Source: JBBDMX01 sp038241095
GTDB lineage: Bacteria > Planctomycetota > Phycisphaerae > Phycisphaerales > Phycisphaeraceae
Direction of reading: 5' to 3'
NCBI GenBank assembly: GCA_038241095.1
Contig: JBBRGB010000032.1
Coordinates: 1-20,744, forward strand
Length of the DNA: 20,744 nucleotides
Position 1 is the first letter of the stretch; every line of letters begins with the position of its first letter. Below, in pieces: positions 8,601-15,762 of this stretch. Both the position numbers and the translations under genes were made by a program. The notes under the pieces were generated by a model, which was not told where the DNA came from, made no database searches, and was given only the letters and a program-made list of their open reading frames with translations.

Positions 8601-10091
8601 TTCCAGTCGCACCGCATTGTTGCGCGGATTGAACGTCAGCAGACTTTGCAGCCGGTCTGCCGCGGCCCCCGGTTCGCCGGCACGCTGCCGGGCTTGCGCC
8701 GAGAGCAGGATGAGTTCCAGATTGGTATCGCGGAATTGCGCCGAGGCCTTGTCGAGCTTGATCATGGCTTCAACCCAGTTTTCCTGGGCGAAGGCCAGCT
8801 TGCCTTGGAGCATGTTGACTTGGGGACTCTCGGCCCCGCGCACCGCCGAGATGTGGGTGATGCGTTCCTGGGCCTGTGCCAGCAGCTCTTTTTGCTTTTC
8901 GGCGTCCTTGGTCATTGCCGCCTTGTTGAGCAGCAGATTGGTGAACAGGATGTCGGCGTTGCCTTGGAGTTGCGAGGCGTTGAGCGCTTCAAGGGGCGAC
9001 CCGGCGATGGGCGCTTGCCGCGCCTTGTCAAAGTAGGTCATGGCCTCGTCATTGAGCTGCTGCTGGGCGAGAATCTGGCCGTAGATCGTCAGGAGTCGCA
9101 AGTCATCGGGCCGCTTGTCCAGCCCGGCCTTGACCAAGGCCTGTGCCCTTTGCAAACCGCGGGTCGTCGCCGCCATGCTCGGTCCGCGTTCCACCAAAGT
9201 ACGGTCGGCGTTGGCCAACAGTTCGGCGGTTTTGAGGACGGTTTCAACGGGCTGGGGGTCGGCCAACAGTTTGGCTTCCAGCGGCGTCAAGACGAGATTG
9301 GCCGCGGCGGGGTCTTGCAGCAATATCAGGTGTAACTGGGCGGCGTAAAGCTGGGCCTTGTAGTTGTCGCTCATGGCCGCGAGTTGGCCGGCGACCTTGC
9401 GGGCTTCATCCCGCAACGGGGGAACCTGCTCGGGATAGAGGCCTTCGCGCTCGATGATCTGTGCTTGGTTGATGTGCCAGAGACTCAAGGCCCAGAGGGC
9501 ATCGATGTCATTGGGCTGCTTTTCAATCGCCACCTGAAGATCCGCCAGCGCGGCATCACGTTCGGGCTGGGCCATTTCCATCAGTGCCATGCGGTTGGCT
9601 TGGGCGATGCCCCTGTACTTACGGGCTTCGAGGAAATCAGGCCGGGCCGTCAAAGTGTTTTGCGCCGACTGGTACATGGCCGTCCACCAGTCGGTGTTGC
9701 CCATGTCCTGCGCCAGTCGCTGATAGAGCGTCATCAGCCTGCGGAAGGGTTCAGGATTGGCCGGTTGCAGGGCGGAAGCCTTTTCTAACTGGCCCCGCAT
9801 CTGTTGGAAGACCAGCATTTGCGCCCGGTGGGCGTCGTCCACCGTCAGCTTTTCCAGGGCGTCCAAGTAGGCCAGGATGTACGAAACGTTGTTGGGGTCC
9901 TTGTTCAAGGCCCGGCCCATCTGCTCGACGCCTTCGTCGATAAGACCTTGGGCGATAAGACCTTGAGCTCGATCCATGTTTTCCGCGGCGGTGGTCTGCA
10001 ACTGCAGATAGGCGAAGATCAAGCCGCCGGTCAACAGCAGCAGAACCACGACGAGAATGATGACGAAACGGGTGTTAACGCGACCGGCCAT
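5622..10091 (-). CDS. Very large membrane-anchored TPR protein of an exosortase/EPS locus (PrsT-like)
   Basis: The protein has about 1489 residues. An N-terminal membrane anchor (about 6-30, RFVIILVVVLLLLTGGL) is followed by an almost uninterrupted run of tetratricopeptide repeats to the C-terminus, visible as recurrent A-x-x-Y/F, G-x-x-x-x-A and P-x-N/D-x units such as AVEQKPTNVNALRGLAAVLA and ARNPRNIATLNNLAYLL. The closest known type is the PEP-CTERM-system TPR protein (PrsT) found beside exosortases, usually roughly 900 residues and a lipoprotein. This one is far longer and has no lipobox cysteine. It is probably a periplasmic scaffold for export or assembly. ATG 10091 was chosen over an in-frame ATG at 10148 because GGAG lies 6 bases upstream and the hydrophobic anchor follows at once; the extension gives only a charged, unsupported leader. 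It lies between the exosortase gene and the Wzc-like gene on the same strand. Confidence -1.
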   Translation of the reverse strand: MAGRVNTRFVIILVVVLLLLTGGLIFAYLQLQTTAAENMDRAQGLIAQGLIDEGVEQMGRALNKDPNNVSYILAYLDALEKLTVDDAHRAQMLVFQQMRGQLEKASALQPANPEPFRRLMTLYQRLAQDMGNTDWWTAMYQSAQNTLTARPDFLEARKYRGIAQANRMALMEMAQPERDAALADLQVAIEKQPNDIDALWALSLWHINQAQIIEREGLYPEQVPPLRDEARKVAGQLAAMSDNYKAQLYAAQLHLILLQDPAAANLVLTPLEAKLLADPQPVETVLKTAELLANADRTLVERGPSMAATTRGLQRAQALVKAGLDKRPDDLRLLTIYGQILAQQQLNDEAMTYFDKARQAPIAGSPLEALNASQLQGNADILFTNLLLNKAAMTKDAEKQKELLAQAQERITHISAVRGAESPQVNMLQGKLAFAQENWVEAMIKLDKASAQFRDTNLELILLSAQARQRAGEPGAAADRLQSLLTFNPRNNAVRLELAKLQLQSKEYAKAAENVQQVLADQPDNSDALRLQVALLSQAGDNQQALATLMKLKPQSDPELIPTYVQLLAATGHEAEARKFLENAFAADPKDLRLLQLLLRTSPDKEASLGYLKQAKDAGADEQVLDLLTKNVENEGDMTATIESFIDKQTDPFQRAMQRYALYRQTGKNDAAEEALAEAVKLKPDDARIIDIQFAQAVGASDWVKAEQLASRAGELNLDQAGGRFYLGQLALARRQFNQAVTNFRTGVTARPIFSEGWRQLGDAQRMAGDNVEALTSYRKAVEQKPTNVNALRGLAAVLASQGQFPQALTALRQAVENAPNDAGLLESYLSFEETQGDPNRALAIRQRIALANPSNLDNRRAIAIILARQQKAKQAQEAVNAIIAEDGRNLANVATLAQVYAVSGDATAARNLLEGYVTDLGDKATVSDWVVLAKFFLSMGLDDEALNAFRKAAAIEDPKTRLATRELADILFDRGLFANALEYYQKLHESAPADERVAQRYVEALLRSGNVDLADSVLKKITVDDATTSVLRGLVARERGEDAKALAAFEAAVATAPNRPLLYYQWAQQYASEPGRERQAVEKLDRALELDPNLIPARMLRVQMNLDRHDNNEAVRQLELLLKDNPRYIPARSLLAQLYQTQSNEAALATLLDQTVELFPQDTRWHRLQARQMLRQGRGADAIKKLTQAVEISPSLDNIAELSSTLINAKQLDKAQALLDKHDEQVKSNPYLTAVRGRLLAAQGKTQEAKDVFVKAFERELPRAVVGAITEMTVSALGVDEGLALLQPLTLGKNGTEVNLAIAGVLVKQERFAEAMEKLKVIEPLVKDDTQGRDMADRLIAMSLHSMGKYPEAKGIYERILARNPRNIATLNNLAYLLTQDMNQPTEGLKLAEQALAMAPDDPQVLDTLGWSQHKGGRSGEARRNLARSIEIMDLPANHYHLAVVLDETGGDRRQVVQHLEAAIKAAEQYKDTQILKLATARLEALKN

Positions 10092-10183
10092 GATTGTCTC
10101 CAGCTTATGCTCAAGCCCGTGGCTTTTTCTCGTCGTTGACCTCACCACCCGATATTTATGGCAAGATCAGGAAAGACCACAGG

Positions 10184-12550
10184 TTATTTATCGGTTGTCG
10201 GCGAGGGCGTCTTGGCAACAGGCCATTTGCCCTCCGTCACGTCCCGCCAGTCGGGCAGGGCGGCCATGATTTCGGGCATCATTTCCGAGAGAAAACCGGA
10301 TGCCACTTGCGTGGCTTCTTCCCGGTCGCCGATGCCGTGGACCAGAACTTCGATTTTGCAGTAGTAACTGTAGCGGTCCCGCAGGCCAAAGCCATGCAGA
10401 CGAACCAAGTCGGGGGTGGCCCAGAAGGTGCCGTTGGCGGCGAAGAAGTAAATGACGTTGTGCGCCAACGTCGCCTGCTTGGGGTTGGTGAAGGTGAAAA
10501 TCGTCGCTTGGATGTCGGTTTCCGGCAGACGGACGGGCGTGGGTTTGCGACTGCGATGTACCAGCCACTGGTTGCCCTCTTGGCTGTAAGTGGGGCCGGC
10601 AAGATGCAACATGGTCTGTCCGGCACTGCCCACAGGCTCCAGACCACCGCCCAGGAAACAGCGATCCGGCACATGCGGCACGGTATCGGGCGTGCCGGTG
10701 TAATAAGCCACTTGCAAAGTCAGGGCCTTGGCTACTGAGGTTTCGGGATGCAGCGGCATGTAGTTGCGGATGACGTAATTCCGCGTGCCCAAGGCCTCCT
10801 CCTGCTCAGGCGGCAAACGCGGGGGTTGGCGGTCGGGCACATCCATGATCCAACTGTTGGTCTGTTGCGTCAGTCCCACCAAGGGAGCACGCAGCGGGAC
10901 GGGCTCTTTCATGCGCACGATATTGAGCAGGCTCACGCCACCTTCGACCGCGGCGGTGGAGGCGATGAGCACCCCGGCGGCAAACGAGGCGGTGAGCAAC
11001 TGCGTCACCCAGCGGCTGCGCAAGGCGGCCAGACTCAAGCGTCCCGTCCACGCCAGCAACGCCAGCAGTCCCAGCAGCATGACCGTCAGCAGGCTCCAGG
11101 CCAAGGCTGGGTTGTTGACCACTGGTGCCAGCCAAGTGAGGTTGTTGGTCTGCACGATGCCACTGGCGGTGACGTTGGTTTGGATGTTGAAAACTTGTGG
11201 CGTCACCATCGCCATGCCCAAGCCGATGGCGGACGCGGTCAGACCCACGATCAACGCCCCGGAAAAAATGCCGCGAAGCGACCACGTCACGGGGAAGGGG
11301 GAAACATCGGCGGGTGGAAAGGCTAGCGTCGGTTGCAGCGGACCGGTGGCTTGGATCGCGGCCTCTTCGGGCGTGACGTACGACGCGTCCTCGTAGCTCA
11401 CCAGGTTGTCCAGAATCCACCCCACCAGCCAGAACAGCCCCGCGGCGGGAATCAGCATCACCATGCCAATGAAAATGTGGAAATCCCCATGCACAAACTC
11501 AGGGTAAAACGGCGAAAGCAGCCCCATGACCGACACCCGTCCGATGTTGACCGCCACGGCAATGGGCACCGAGAGCAGCACCATGATCAGCCGCTGCCAC
11601 CAAGGCCTCTTGGCCAAATAGGCCATCGCCACGCCCAGTGCGATGAAGGCCATGAGCATACGCAGTCCGGCGCAGGCCTCGGCCACGGTCAGGGGTGGTT
11701 CGACGAGTTTGCCGCGATGCCAAACTTCGATGGTCGTGCCGCGAACGGAAGCCTCGATGTCCATCAAGGCCCCGACCAGACTCAGCACCACGGTGGCCCC
11801 CTTGGCGGCCAAATCCTGCATCTGCCCGGCCAAGGCGTTCCACCAGCGGTCGGCGACCTTGACGCCCAAGGCCAAGTAAAGGATCGGGAACCAAAGCAGC
11901 CGCATGGGCGCGGGGCCGAGAACCAGCAAGGTCAAGCCCAACAGGGCCAGAATCAGGCTGTAGCCTTGAAGCATGTCATTGCGGCCGGGGCCGATCCACC
12001 AACCGTAGCTGACCAGGCCCATGATGAGCGTCAACAGGCCGATCAAACGTTGGCCGTGGTTGGCGGTGATTTCCAGGCCGGTGAGTTTGCGGCAGAGTGG
12101 TGACCAGACCAACCGCACGGCATCAGGGCCGATTGTCAATAGCAGCAGCCCCACGATCAGGATGATGCCGCTGACCCCTTGGAGCAGCGTGCCGAAACCA
12201 CCAAGCACGGCCGCGGGAGTGACCTTGAGCAACACCGCCGCGACGATCATCACCGGCCCGGCCAGTCGCAACAGCCACGTCAGCGCCGGCCAACGATCCT
12301 GACGCAGGCTCACGGCCAGTTCCTGACGGTGCTGATAGATGAAATACACGCTAATCAACGGAATAATCAGAGCGTGGGACCAGTCCCCGCCCCATTCCCC
12401 GGTGGCGATGCGGTACATGCGCAACAGGTAATGCCGTCCGAAAAAGACGAAGAGCGATCCGAGTATCACAAGCCACAGCCAACCTCGCCGTGAAAACAGC
12501 GGCGAAGCGTCGTCGTGGGTCTCGATACTGCGGGCGTTGATGCTGCTCAT
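10184..12550 (-). CDS. Exosortase fused to a C-terminal EpsI (DUF3485) domain
   Basis: This 788-residue protein has a polytopic N-terminal exosortase domain (about 25-385) with the expected catalytic triad: Cys293 in VAEACAGLRML, Arg338 in AVNIGRVSVMG and His358 in GDFHIFIGMVM. A linker with two or three more membrane segments (about 425-545) leads to a C-terminal EpsI-like domain (about 555-788) with IMDVPDRQPPRLP, NYVIRNY and the conserved HVPDRCFLGGG. Exosortases are membrane transpeptidase-like enzymes that cleave PEP-CTERM-type sorting signals; EpsI is a partner domain usually encoded next to or fused with them. The start is ATG 12550, with no strong Shine-Dalgarno. The upstream gene is the Wza-like one, separated by 277 bp holding an inverted-repeat element. 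The exosortase subtype cannot be named from sequence alone, and no substrate with a matching C-terminal signal is in the window. Confidence -1.
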   Translation of the reverse strand: MSSINARSIETHDDASPLFSRRGWLWLVILGSLFVFFGRHYLLRMYRIATGEWGGDWSHALIIPLISVYFIYQHRQELAVSLRQDRWPALTWLLRLAGPVMIVAAVLLKVTPAAVLGGFGTLLQGVSGIILIVGLLLLTIGPDAVRLVWSPLCRKLTGLEITANHGQRLIGLLTLIMGLVSYGWWIGPGRNDMLQGYSLILALLGLTLLVLGPAPMRLLWFPILYLALGVKVADRWWNALAGQMQDLAAKGATVVLSLVGALMDIEASVRGTTIEVWHRGKLVEPPLTVAEACAGLRMLMAFIALGVAMAYLAKRPWWQRLIMVLLSVPIAVAVNIGRVSVMGLLSPFYPEFVHGDFHIFIGMVMLIPAAGLFWLVGWILDNLVSYEDASYVTPEEAAIQATGPLQPTLAFPPADVSPFPVTWSLRGIFSGALIVGLTASAIGLGMAMVTPQVFNIQTNVTASGIVQTNNLTWLAPVVNNPALAWSLLTVMLLGLLALLAWTGRLSLAALRSRWVTQLLTASFAAGVLIASTAAVEGGVSLLNIVRMKEPVPLRAPLVGLTQQTNSWIMDVPDRQPPRLPPEQEEALGTRNYVIRNYMPLHPETSVAKALTLQVAYYTGTPDTVPHVPDRCFLGGGLEPVGSAGQTMLHLAGPTYSQEGNQWLVHRSRKPTPVRLPETDIQATIFTFTNPKQATLAHNVIYFFAANGTFWATPDLVRLHGFGLRDRYSYYCKIEVLVHGIGDREEATQVASGFLSEMMPEIMAALPDWRDVTEGKWPVAKTPSPTTDK

Positions 12551-12578
12551 GCGGTCATGGTGGCGTGGGAAAGGCTGG

Positions 12579-12596
12579 AAAAACGCCTCACGGGCG
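12579..12596 (-). terminator. Weak hairpin followed by a T run upstream of the exosortase gene
   Basis: On the minus strand a CGCC/GGCG stem (12593-12596 and 12584-12587) with a 5-base loop is followed by TTTTT (12583-12579). The 4-bp stem is short for an efficient intrinsic terminator. It could be an internal attenuator between the Wza-like and exosortase genes, or chance. Confidence -1.
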
Positions 12597-12648
12597 GCAG
12601 GTTTTTCATACGTCGTTCAGCGTGCGGCGGTTCGTGGATAAGTTACTG

Positions 12649-12808
12649 GTAACACGGATGAACACAGATCAACACAGATGAACACCGATGGGAAAGTCAA
12701 GCAATCAGGCTTGAGGCTTACGCAAACAAAAAACGACGTTGCGATGGATGGAAAGCACAGGTTTTGTTTATTTGCCTATCTGTGTTTATCTGTGTCCATC
12801 CGTGTTAC
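12649..12808. repeat. 160-bp inverted-repeat element with 31-bp arms made of 10-bp tandem units
   Basis: The left arm 12649-12679 and right arm 12778-12808 are reverse complements over 31 bases with two mismatches (left-arm positions 12661 and 12670). From 12651 to 12690 the sequence is four consecutive 10-base units, AACACGGATG, AACACAGATC, AACACAGATG and AACACCGATG. The 98-base interior contains AGGCTTGAGGCTT (12707-12719), which also occurs in the repeat element at 20002-20153. The element starts about 20 bases beyond the stop codon of the Wza-like gene and fills most of the 277-bp gap before the exosortase gene. No transposase is present. It is best described as a short non-autonomous (MITE- or REP-like) repeat or a long 3'-end hairpin. 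Confidence -1.
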
Positions 12809-12827
12809 AACGCCATACATCCCCGGA

Positions 12828-14360
12828 TCAGTTGTTCAACCGCCCGAAGACATCCTCGGAGAAGTTGCGGTCCAGCACGAAGCCGAAGCCGTAGCTGGTG
12901 CGGAATCCGTTGCGGAAGACCGCCAAGGGCGTGGCCAAGAAGTTGGTGCCGATGTTGATGGTGTCGTTGGGCTTGAGGAACAAGTCGGGCTGCGTGCCTT
13001 GGAAGATTTCACGCAGGTTCAGACGGACGATGGCCTCTTCGTTCTTGCCGATGCGGCGGGTCAGATCGACACGCTCGGGAATGGCCGTCGGCGCTAGGTT
13101 GCCAGCGGCGAAAACCAGTTGCTTGAGCGTCAGGTCGCGGTCGCCGGGCAACTGATACGTGCCCGGTCGGCTAATCGCCCCGCCGATGTAAATATTGCCC
13201 AGCACCGGGGGTGGCACGCGAATCACATCGCCGGCGCGGATCACCACGTTGTAGCGGGTGTCGCCTTCGAGCAGTTTATCGTAAGGCACTTCGATGATCC
13301 GCTGGGCGATCAACGGAACTTCACTGTTGCTTGGCGCGGCGCTTTGCCGCTCGGTGGGCACTTGCTTCCACTGGCCATCGACATTGACCCAACGCATCGG
13401 CGGGGTGCCGGCGTCAAGCCCGGCCTCCAAGGAGGCCGGCGGGGCCGTGCCGATGCCACCGTCGGTCGCTTCAGGTGTGGGCGCGGGAGTTGGTACGGTT
13501 GCGCCGGGGGCCGGCTCAATGCCTTTCATTAAGTCATCAATCAGGTCCGCCGGATTGGTGCCGGGTGTATCGCTGGTCGGGGCCTGGCCCGCACCATTGC
13601 CGCGCTTGATGCCCGGCGTCTCATAAATCTCGCTGGGCAGGGGTGCCTGGCGGATGATGTAAAGCTTCTTGATTTGTCCGGGCACGCCACGCGCCAGCGC
13701 CATGGCGTCCAACAGGCGGAAATCCTTACCGGTGATGGTGTACGTGCCGATGGCGGTGCTGGCGTAGTTGGATTCGCCGATGACCGAGAAGGTGTTTTGC
13801 TTCTCTTCCTGCACGATGACGCTGACCACCGCGTCCTTGAGCACGCCCTTGTCGGCCAAGGTCTGCCCGATGCTCTGCTCAAGCTGACTGGGGGAAAGGC
13901 CCTCCGCTTTGACCGGGCCGACGACTGGCAGGCGCACCATGCCCAGCCGATCCACACGCCGGGTCTGCACGCTTTCCACGCCCGGACTGATGAGTTCAAA
14001 AACGGTCACCGTCACCAAGTCGGTCGGCCCGATGACGTACTCACTGATGGTGTTGATCAAATCTTCATCGCGCACCGGCGACAGGCCCGGCGGGTTGGAG
14101 TCCGGTTCGTCAATGACATCAAGCTGCTCAAGAATCGGCAGCATCACCGGCGTGCGTTGCCAGCGACCCACCACCGAGGGGTCCATCCAGGAATGGGCTT
14201 CGCAACCGGCCAAGCCGGCGATCAGCGCCAAGGTGGTGAACCCCGTCGCCAATTTCCGCGTGGCCTTGAGCGTCCACCGGTTTTGCCCCCGGATCATTCC
14301 CCGAAATTGCCCCCGGATTTTCCCCCGGATTTGCCCCGTTCGCTTTTGCTCGTTGTCCAT
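12828..14360 (-). CDS. Wza-like polysaccharide export outer-membrane lipoprotein
   Basis: The protein has 510 residues from ATG 14360. The signal peptide ends in the lipobox LAGC (Cys53) but has an unusually long basic n-region (about 36 residues) built from IRG-x repeats. The poly-export domain spans about 104-184 (YVIGPTDLVTVTVFE, RLGMVRLPVVGPV), followed by a first SLBB region (about 188-240) and a Pro/Thr/Ala-rich insertion (about 250-345). Then come RAGDVIRVPPP and a second SLBB domain (about 388-470, IYIGGAISRPGTYQLPG). Family members form the octameric outer-membrane channel for exopolysaccharide and work with the Wzc-like protein encoded downstream. A longer reading from 14504 was rejected: its first 48 residues are Arg-rich and unlike a signal sequence, whereas ATG 14360 has GGGAG 10 bases upstream. 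It is the first gene of the minus-strand exopolysaccharide block. Confidence -1.
   Translation of the reverse strand: MDNEQKRTGQIRGKIRGQFRGMIRGQNRWTLKATRKLATGFTTLALIAGLAGCEAHSWMDPSVVGRWQRTPVMLPILEQLDVIDEPDSNPPGLSPVRDEDLINTISEYVIGPTDLVTVTVFELISPGVESVQTRRVDRLGMVRLPVVGPVKAEGLSPSQLEQSIGQTLADKGVLKDAVVSVIVQEEKQNTFSVIGESNYASTAIGTYTITGKDFRLLDAMALARGVPGQIKKLYIIRQAPLPSEIYETPGIKRGNGAGQAPTSDTPGTNPADLIDDLMKGIEPAPGATVPTPAPTPEATDGGIGTAPPASLEAGLDAGTPPMRWVNVDGQWKQVPTERQSAAPSNSEVPLIAQRIIEVPYDKLLEGDTRYNVVIRAGDVIRVPPPVLGNIYIGGAISRPGTYQLPGDRDLTLKQLVFAAGNLAPTAIPERVDLTRRIGKNEEAIVRLNLREIFQGTQPDLFLKPNDTINIGTNFLATPLAVFRNGFRTSYGFGFVLDRNFSEDVFGRLNN
14283..14342 (-). repeat. 12-bp tandem repeat coding the IRG-x n-region of the export lipoprotein
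   Basis: Five 12-base units run in phase with the reading frame. On the plus strand they read TTGCCCCCGGAT, CATTCCCCGAAA, TTGCCCCCGGAT, TTTCCCCCGGAT and TTGCCCCGTTCG. They encode the repeating IRG-Q/K/M peptide upstream of the lipoprotein hydrophobic core. Because units are whole codons, copy-number change would lengthen or shorten the n-region without a frameshift. Confidence -1.
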
Positions 14361-14440
14361 CACCAGGCGACTCCCTGATAGTATTTGCGTGACTCTGGAT
14401 CTACCCGCTTCGGTTCCCCGAAACACAGGCAACGACCATC

Positions 14441-14647
14441 TTACCGCAACCCCGCGCCCCATGCCCGGTTGGATTCGCGCTGGCGTTGCGCTGTTACGGC
14501 ACATCCATTCAATCGGTTCAATCCCCGCGGCGTCTTAACATCCCGGTCTTTTGCATGGCGGTCATAGACCTCGGAGGCCAACACGCCCAAGGTGGGAACC
14601 CAGGTGGGGCCGATGCGGGCCGAGGCGGTGGTTTGCTCGCCGAACAT
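14441..14647 (-). CDS. Possible small protein or gene remnant of unknown function
   Basis: This is a 68-residue minus-strand frame beginning MFGEQTTASARIGPTWVPTL and ending 80 bases upstream of the export lipoprotein start. The first ~28 codons (to about EVYDRH) have strongly G/C third positions like the real genes here; the second half loses that bias. No Shine-Dalgarno precedes the ATG, and the frame stays open for 11 more codons upstream with no start. It could be a small gene, the tail of a decayed gene, or chance. No family is recognised. Confidence -1.
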   Translation of the reverse strand: MFGEQTTASARIGPTWVPTLGVLASEVYDRHAKDRDVKTPRGLNRLNGCAVTAQRQRESNRAWGAGLR

Positions 14648-14739
14648 TCCACCGAATGTGGGACAGGAGACTGTTTCCCGAAGTCAATGACGGAAAGATT
14701 CAATGGACTCATCGCGTATTGTGCCTTGCCCGCATCGGT

Positions 14740-14745
14740 TATGAT
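14740..14745 (+). promoter_or_regulatory. Candidate -10 element (TATGAT) for the radical SAM gene
   Basis: TATGAT matches the sigma70 -10 consensus at five of six positions and lies seven bases before the ATG at 14752, which would give a leaderless transcript. The gene also lacks a Shine-Dalgarno, which fits. No good -35 box is seen, so this is tentative. Confidence -1.
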
Positions 14746-14751
14746 TTCCCC

Positions 14752-15618
14752 ATGCCGCTGTCTCAGTTATTTTCCGAACATCCGCGGATTTGGCGGAGTT
14801 TTCAGTACGTCTATCCGGTACTTAGCCGGCGCAGTCGCGGGCTGTCCATCGGCGTCAACGTCAACATCGACAAGGTCTGCAACTTTGACTGCGTTTACTG
14901 CTGCGTGGATCGCGCCGATGAGCCAACCCGCGCGGATGTGGACTTGGAGCAACTGGCCAGGGAACTGGAAACGATGCTGGCGATGGTGGCGGATGGTTCG
15001 ATCTGGGAACAGCCGCCGTTTGATCGGGTGGAGGGCGACTATCGACGCGCCAACGACATCGCCTTTAGTGGCGACGGCGAGCCGACGATGTACGCCCGGC
15101 TCGATGAGGCAGTGGAACTGGCGGCCCGCGCCAAGGCTGCGGCGGGGCTGCGAACGCTCAAACTGGTGCTGGTGACCAACGCCACGGGCCTGGATCGCCA
15201 GCCGGCGCAACGGGCCTTGCGAATCATGGATCGGAACCACGGCGAAATCTGGGCCAAGCTCGACGCCGGCACGCAGAACTACTACCAGCGCATTGACCGC
15301 TCGCGTTTCCCCTTGGCCAAGGTGCTGCGCAACATCCGCGATTGCGGGCAGCAGCGGGCCATTGTCATCCAATCGCTCTTCATGGCCATCAACGGCCAGA
15401 GTGTGCCCGACAGCGAGTTCGAGTCGTACCTCGACCGTTTGGCGAAACTACGCGACGATGGCTGCCACATTCGGTTGGTGCAGCTTTACACCGTCGCCCG
15501 CCGCACCGCGGAGCTGAGCGTCGAACCGCTGCCCAACGAGCATCTCGACCGACTGGGGCAACGCCTGCGCCAGCGTCTGCCCGATTTGGCGTGCGAAGTT
15601 TTTCACGGGGTGAAGTAG
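14752..15618 (+). CDS. Radical SAM protein, COG0731/TYW1-like
   Basis: The protein has 288 residues. The [4Fe-4S]-binding motif CNFDCVYC (C43, C47, C50) near the N-terminus is followed by another Cys (C51). The family glycine motif appears as DIAFSGDGEPT (about 102-112), which corresponds to the SGxGEPT of the COG0731 Fe-S oxidoreductases related to wyosine-synthesis TYW1. A strand LKLVLVTNATGL (about 140-151) and EIWAKLDAGTQNYYQRI match the same group. Radical SAM enzymes split S-adenosylmethionine to start radical chemistry; here the substrate is unknown. ATG 14752 was chosen because the in-frame extension back to 14551 is an Arg/Trp-rich stretch without protein character. It is monocistronic: divergent from the export lipoprotein gene and convergent with the next gene. 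Radical SAM membership is certain, the subgroup likely. Confidence -1.
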   Translation: MPLSQLFSEHPRIWRSFQYVYPVLSRRSRGLSIGVNVNIDKVCNFDCVYCCVDRADEPTRADVDLEQLARELETMLAMVADGSIWEQPPFDRVEGDYRRANDIAFSGDGEPTMYARLDEAVELAARAKAAAGLRTLKLVLVTNATGLDRQPAQRALRIMDRNHGEIWAKLDAGTQNYYQRIDRSRFPLAKVLRNIRDCGQQRAIVIQSLFMAINGQSVPDSEFESYLDRLAKLRDDGCHIRLVQLYTVARRTAELSVEPLPNEHLDRLGQRLRQRLPDLACEVFHGVK

Positions 15619-15762
15619 GCGTTTTCCAAGAAAAGTCCTCCTTCGCGGGGAATGGGGGGAATTGGTCTTGCTTGGCACCGTTGGTAGGCGATCCCGATGG
15701 GCGGTCGCCACCGAATCAACCCAAGGCGCCAATGGGCCATTAATGGTGGTGGCGTATGAACC

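Larger units (their letters stand above)
14361..14751. promoter_or_regulatory. Divergent intergenic region between export lipoprotein and radical SAM genes
   Basis: These 391 bases separate the divergent genes and must contain, or lie close to, the start of the minus-strand exopolysaccharide operon. A 6-bp hairpin, ACATTC-CACC-GAATGT, lies at 14644-14659. No convincing sigma70 -35/-10 pair is visible for the minus strand. A small minus-strand reading frame (14441-14647) occupies the middle and is listed separately. Confidence -1.

Noticed and set aside
10092..10148. N-terminal extension of the TPR protein to ATG 10148
   Set aside because: The extra 19 residues are charged and precede the membrane anchor; ATG 10091 has a well-placed GGAG.
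14361..14504. 48-residue N-terminal extension of the export lipoprotein
   Set aside because: It would place an Arg-rich stretch before a signal peptide; ATG 14360 has GGGAG and leads directly into the lipoprotein signal.
14551..14751. 67-residue extension of the radical SAM protein
   Set aside because: Composition is Arg/Trp-rich and unlike the family N-terminus, and it overlaps the divergent regulatory region.
15737..15746. Perfect palindrome CCATTAATGG between the convergent radical SAM and unknown genes
   Set aside because: It is too short and has no T run; I cannot support it as a terminator or operator.
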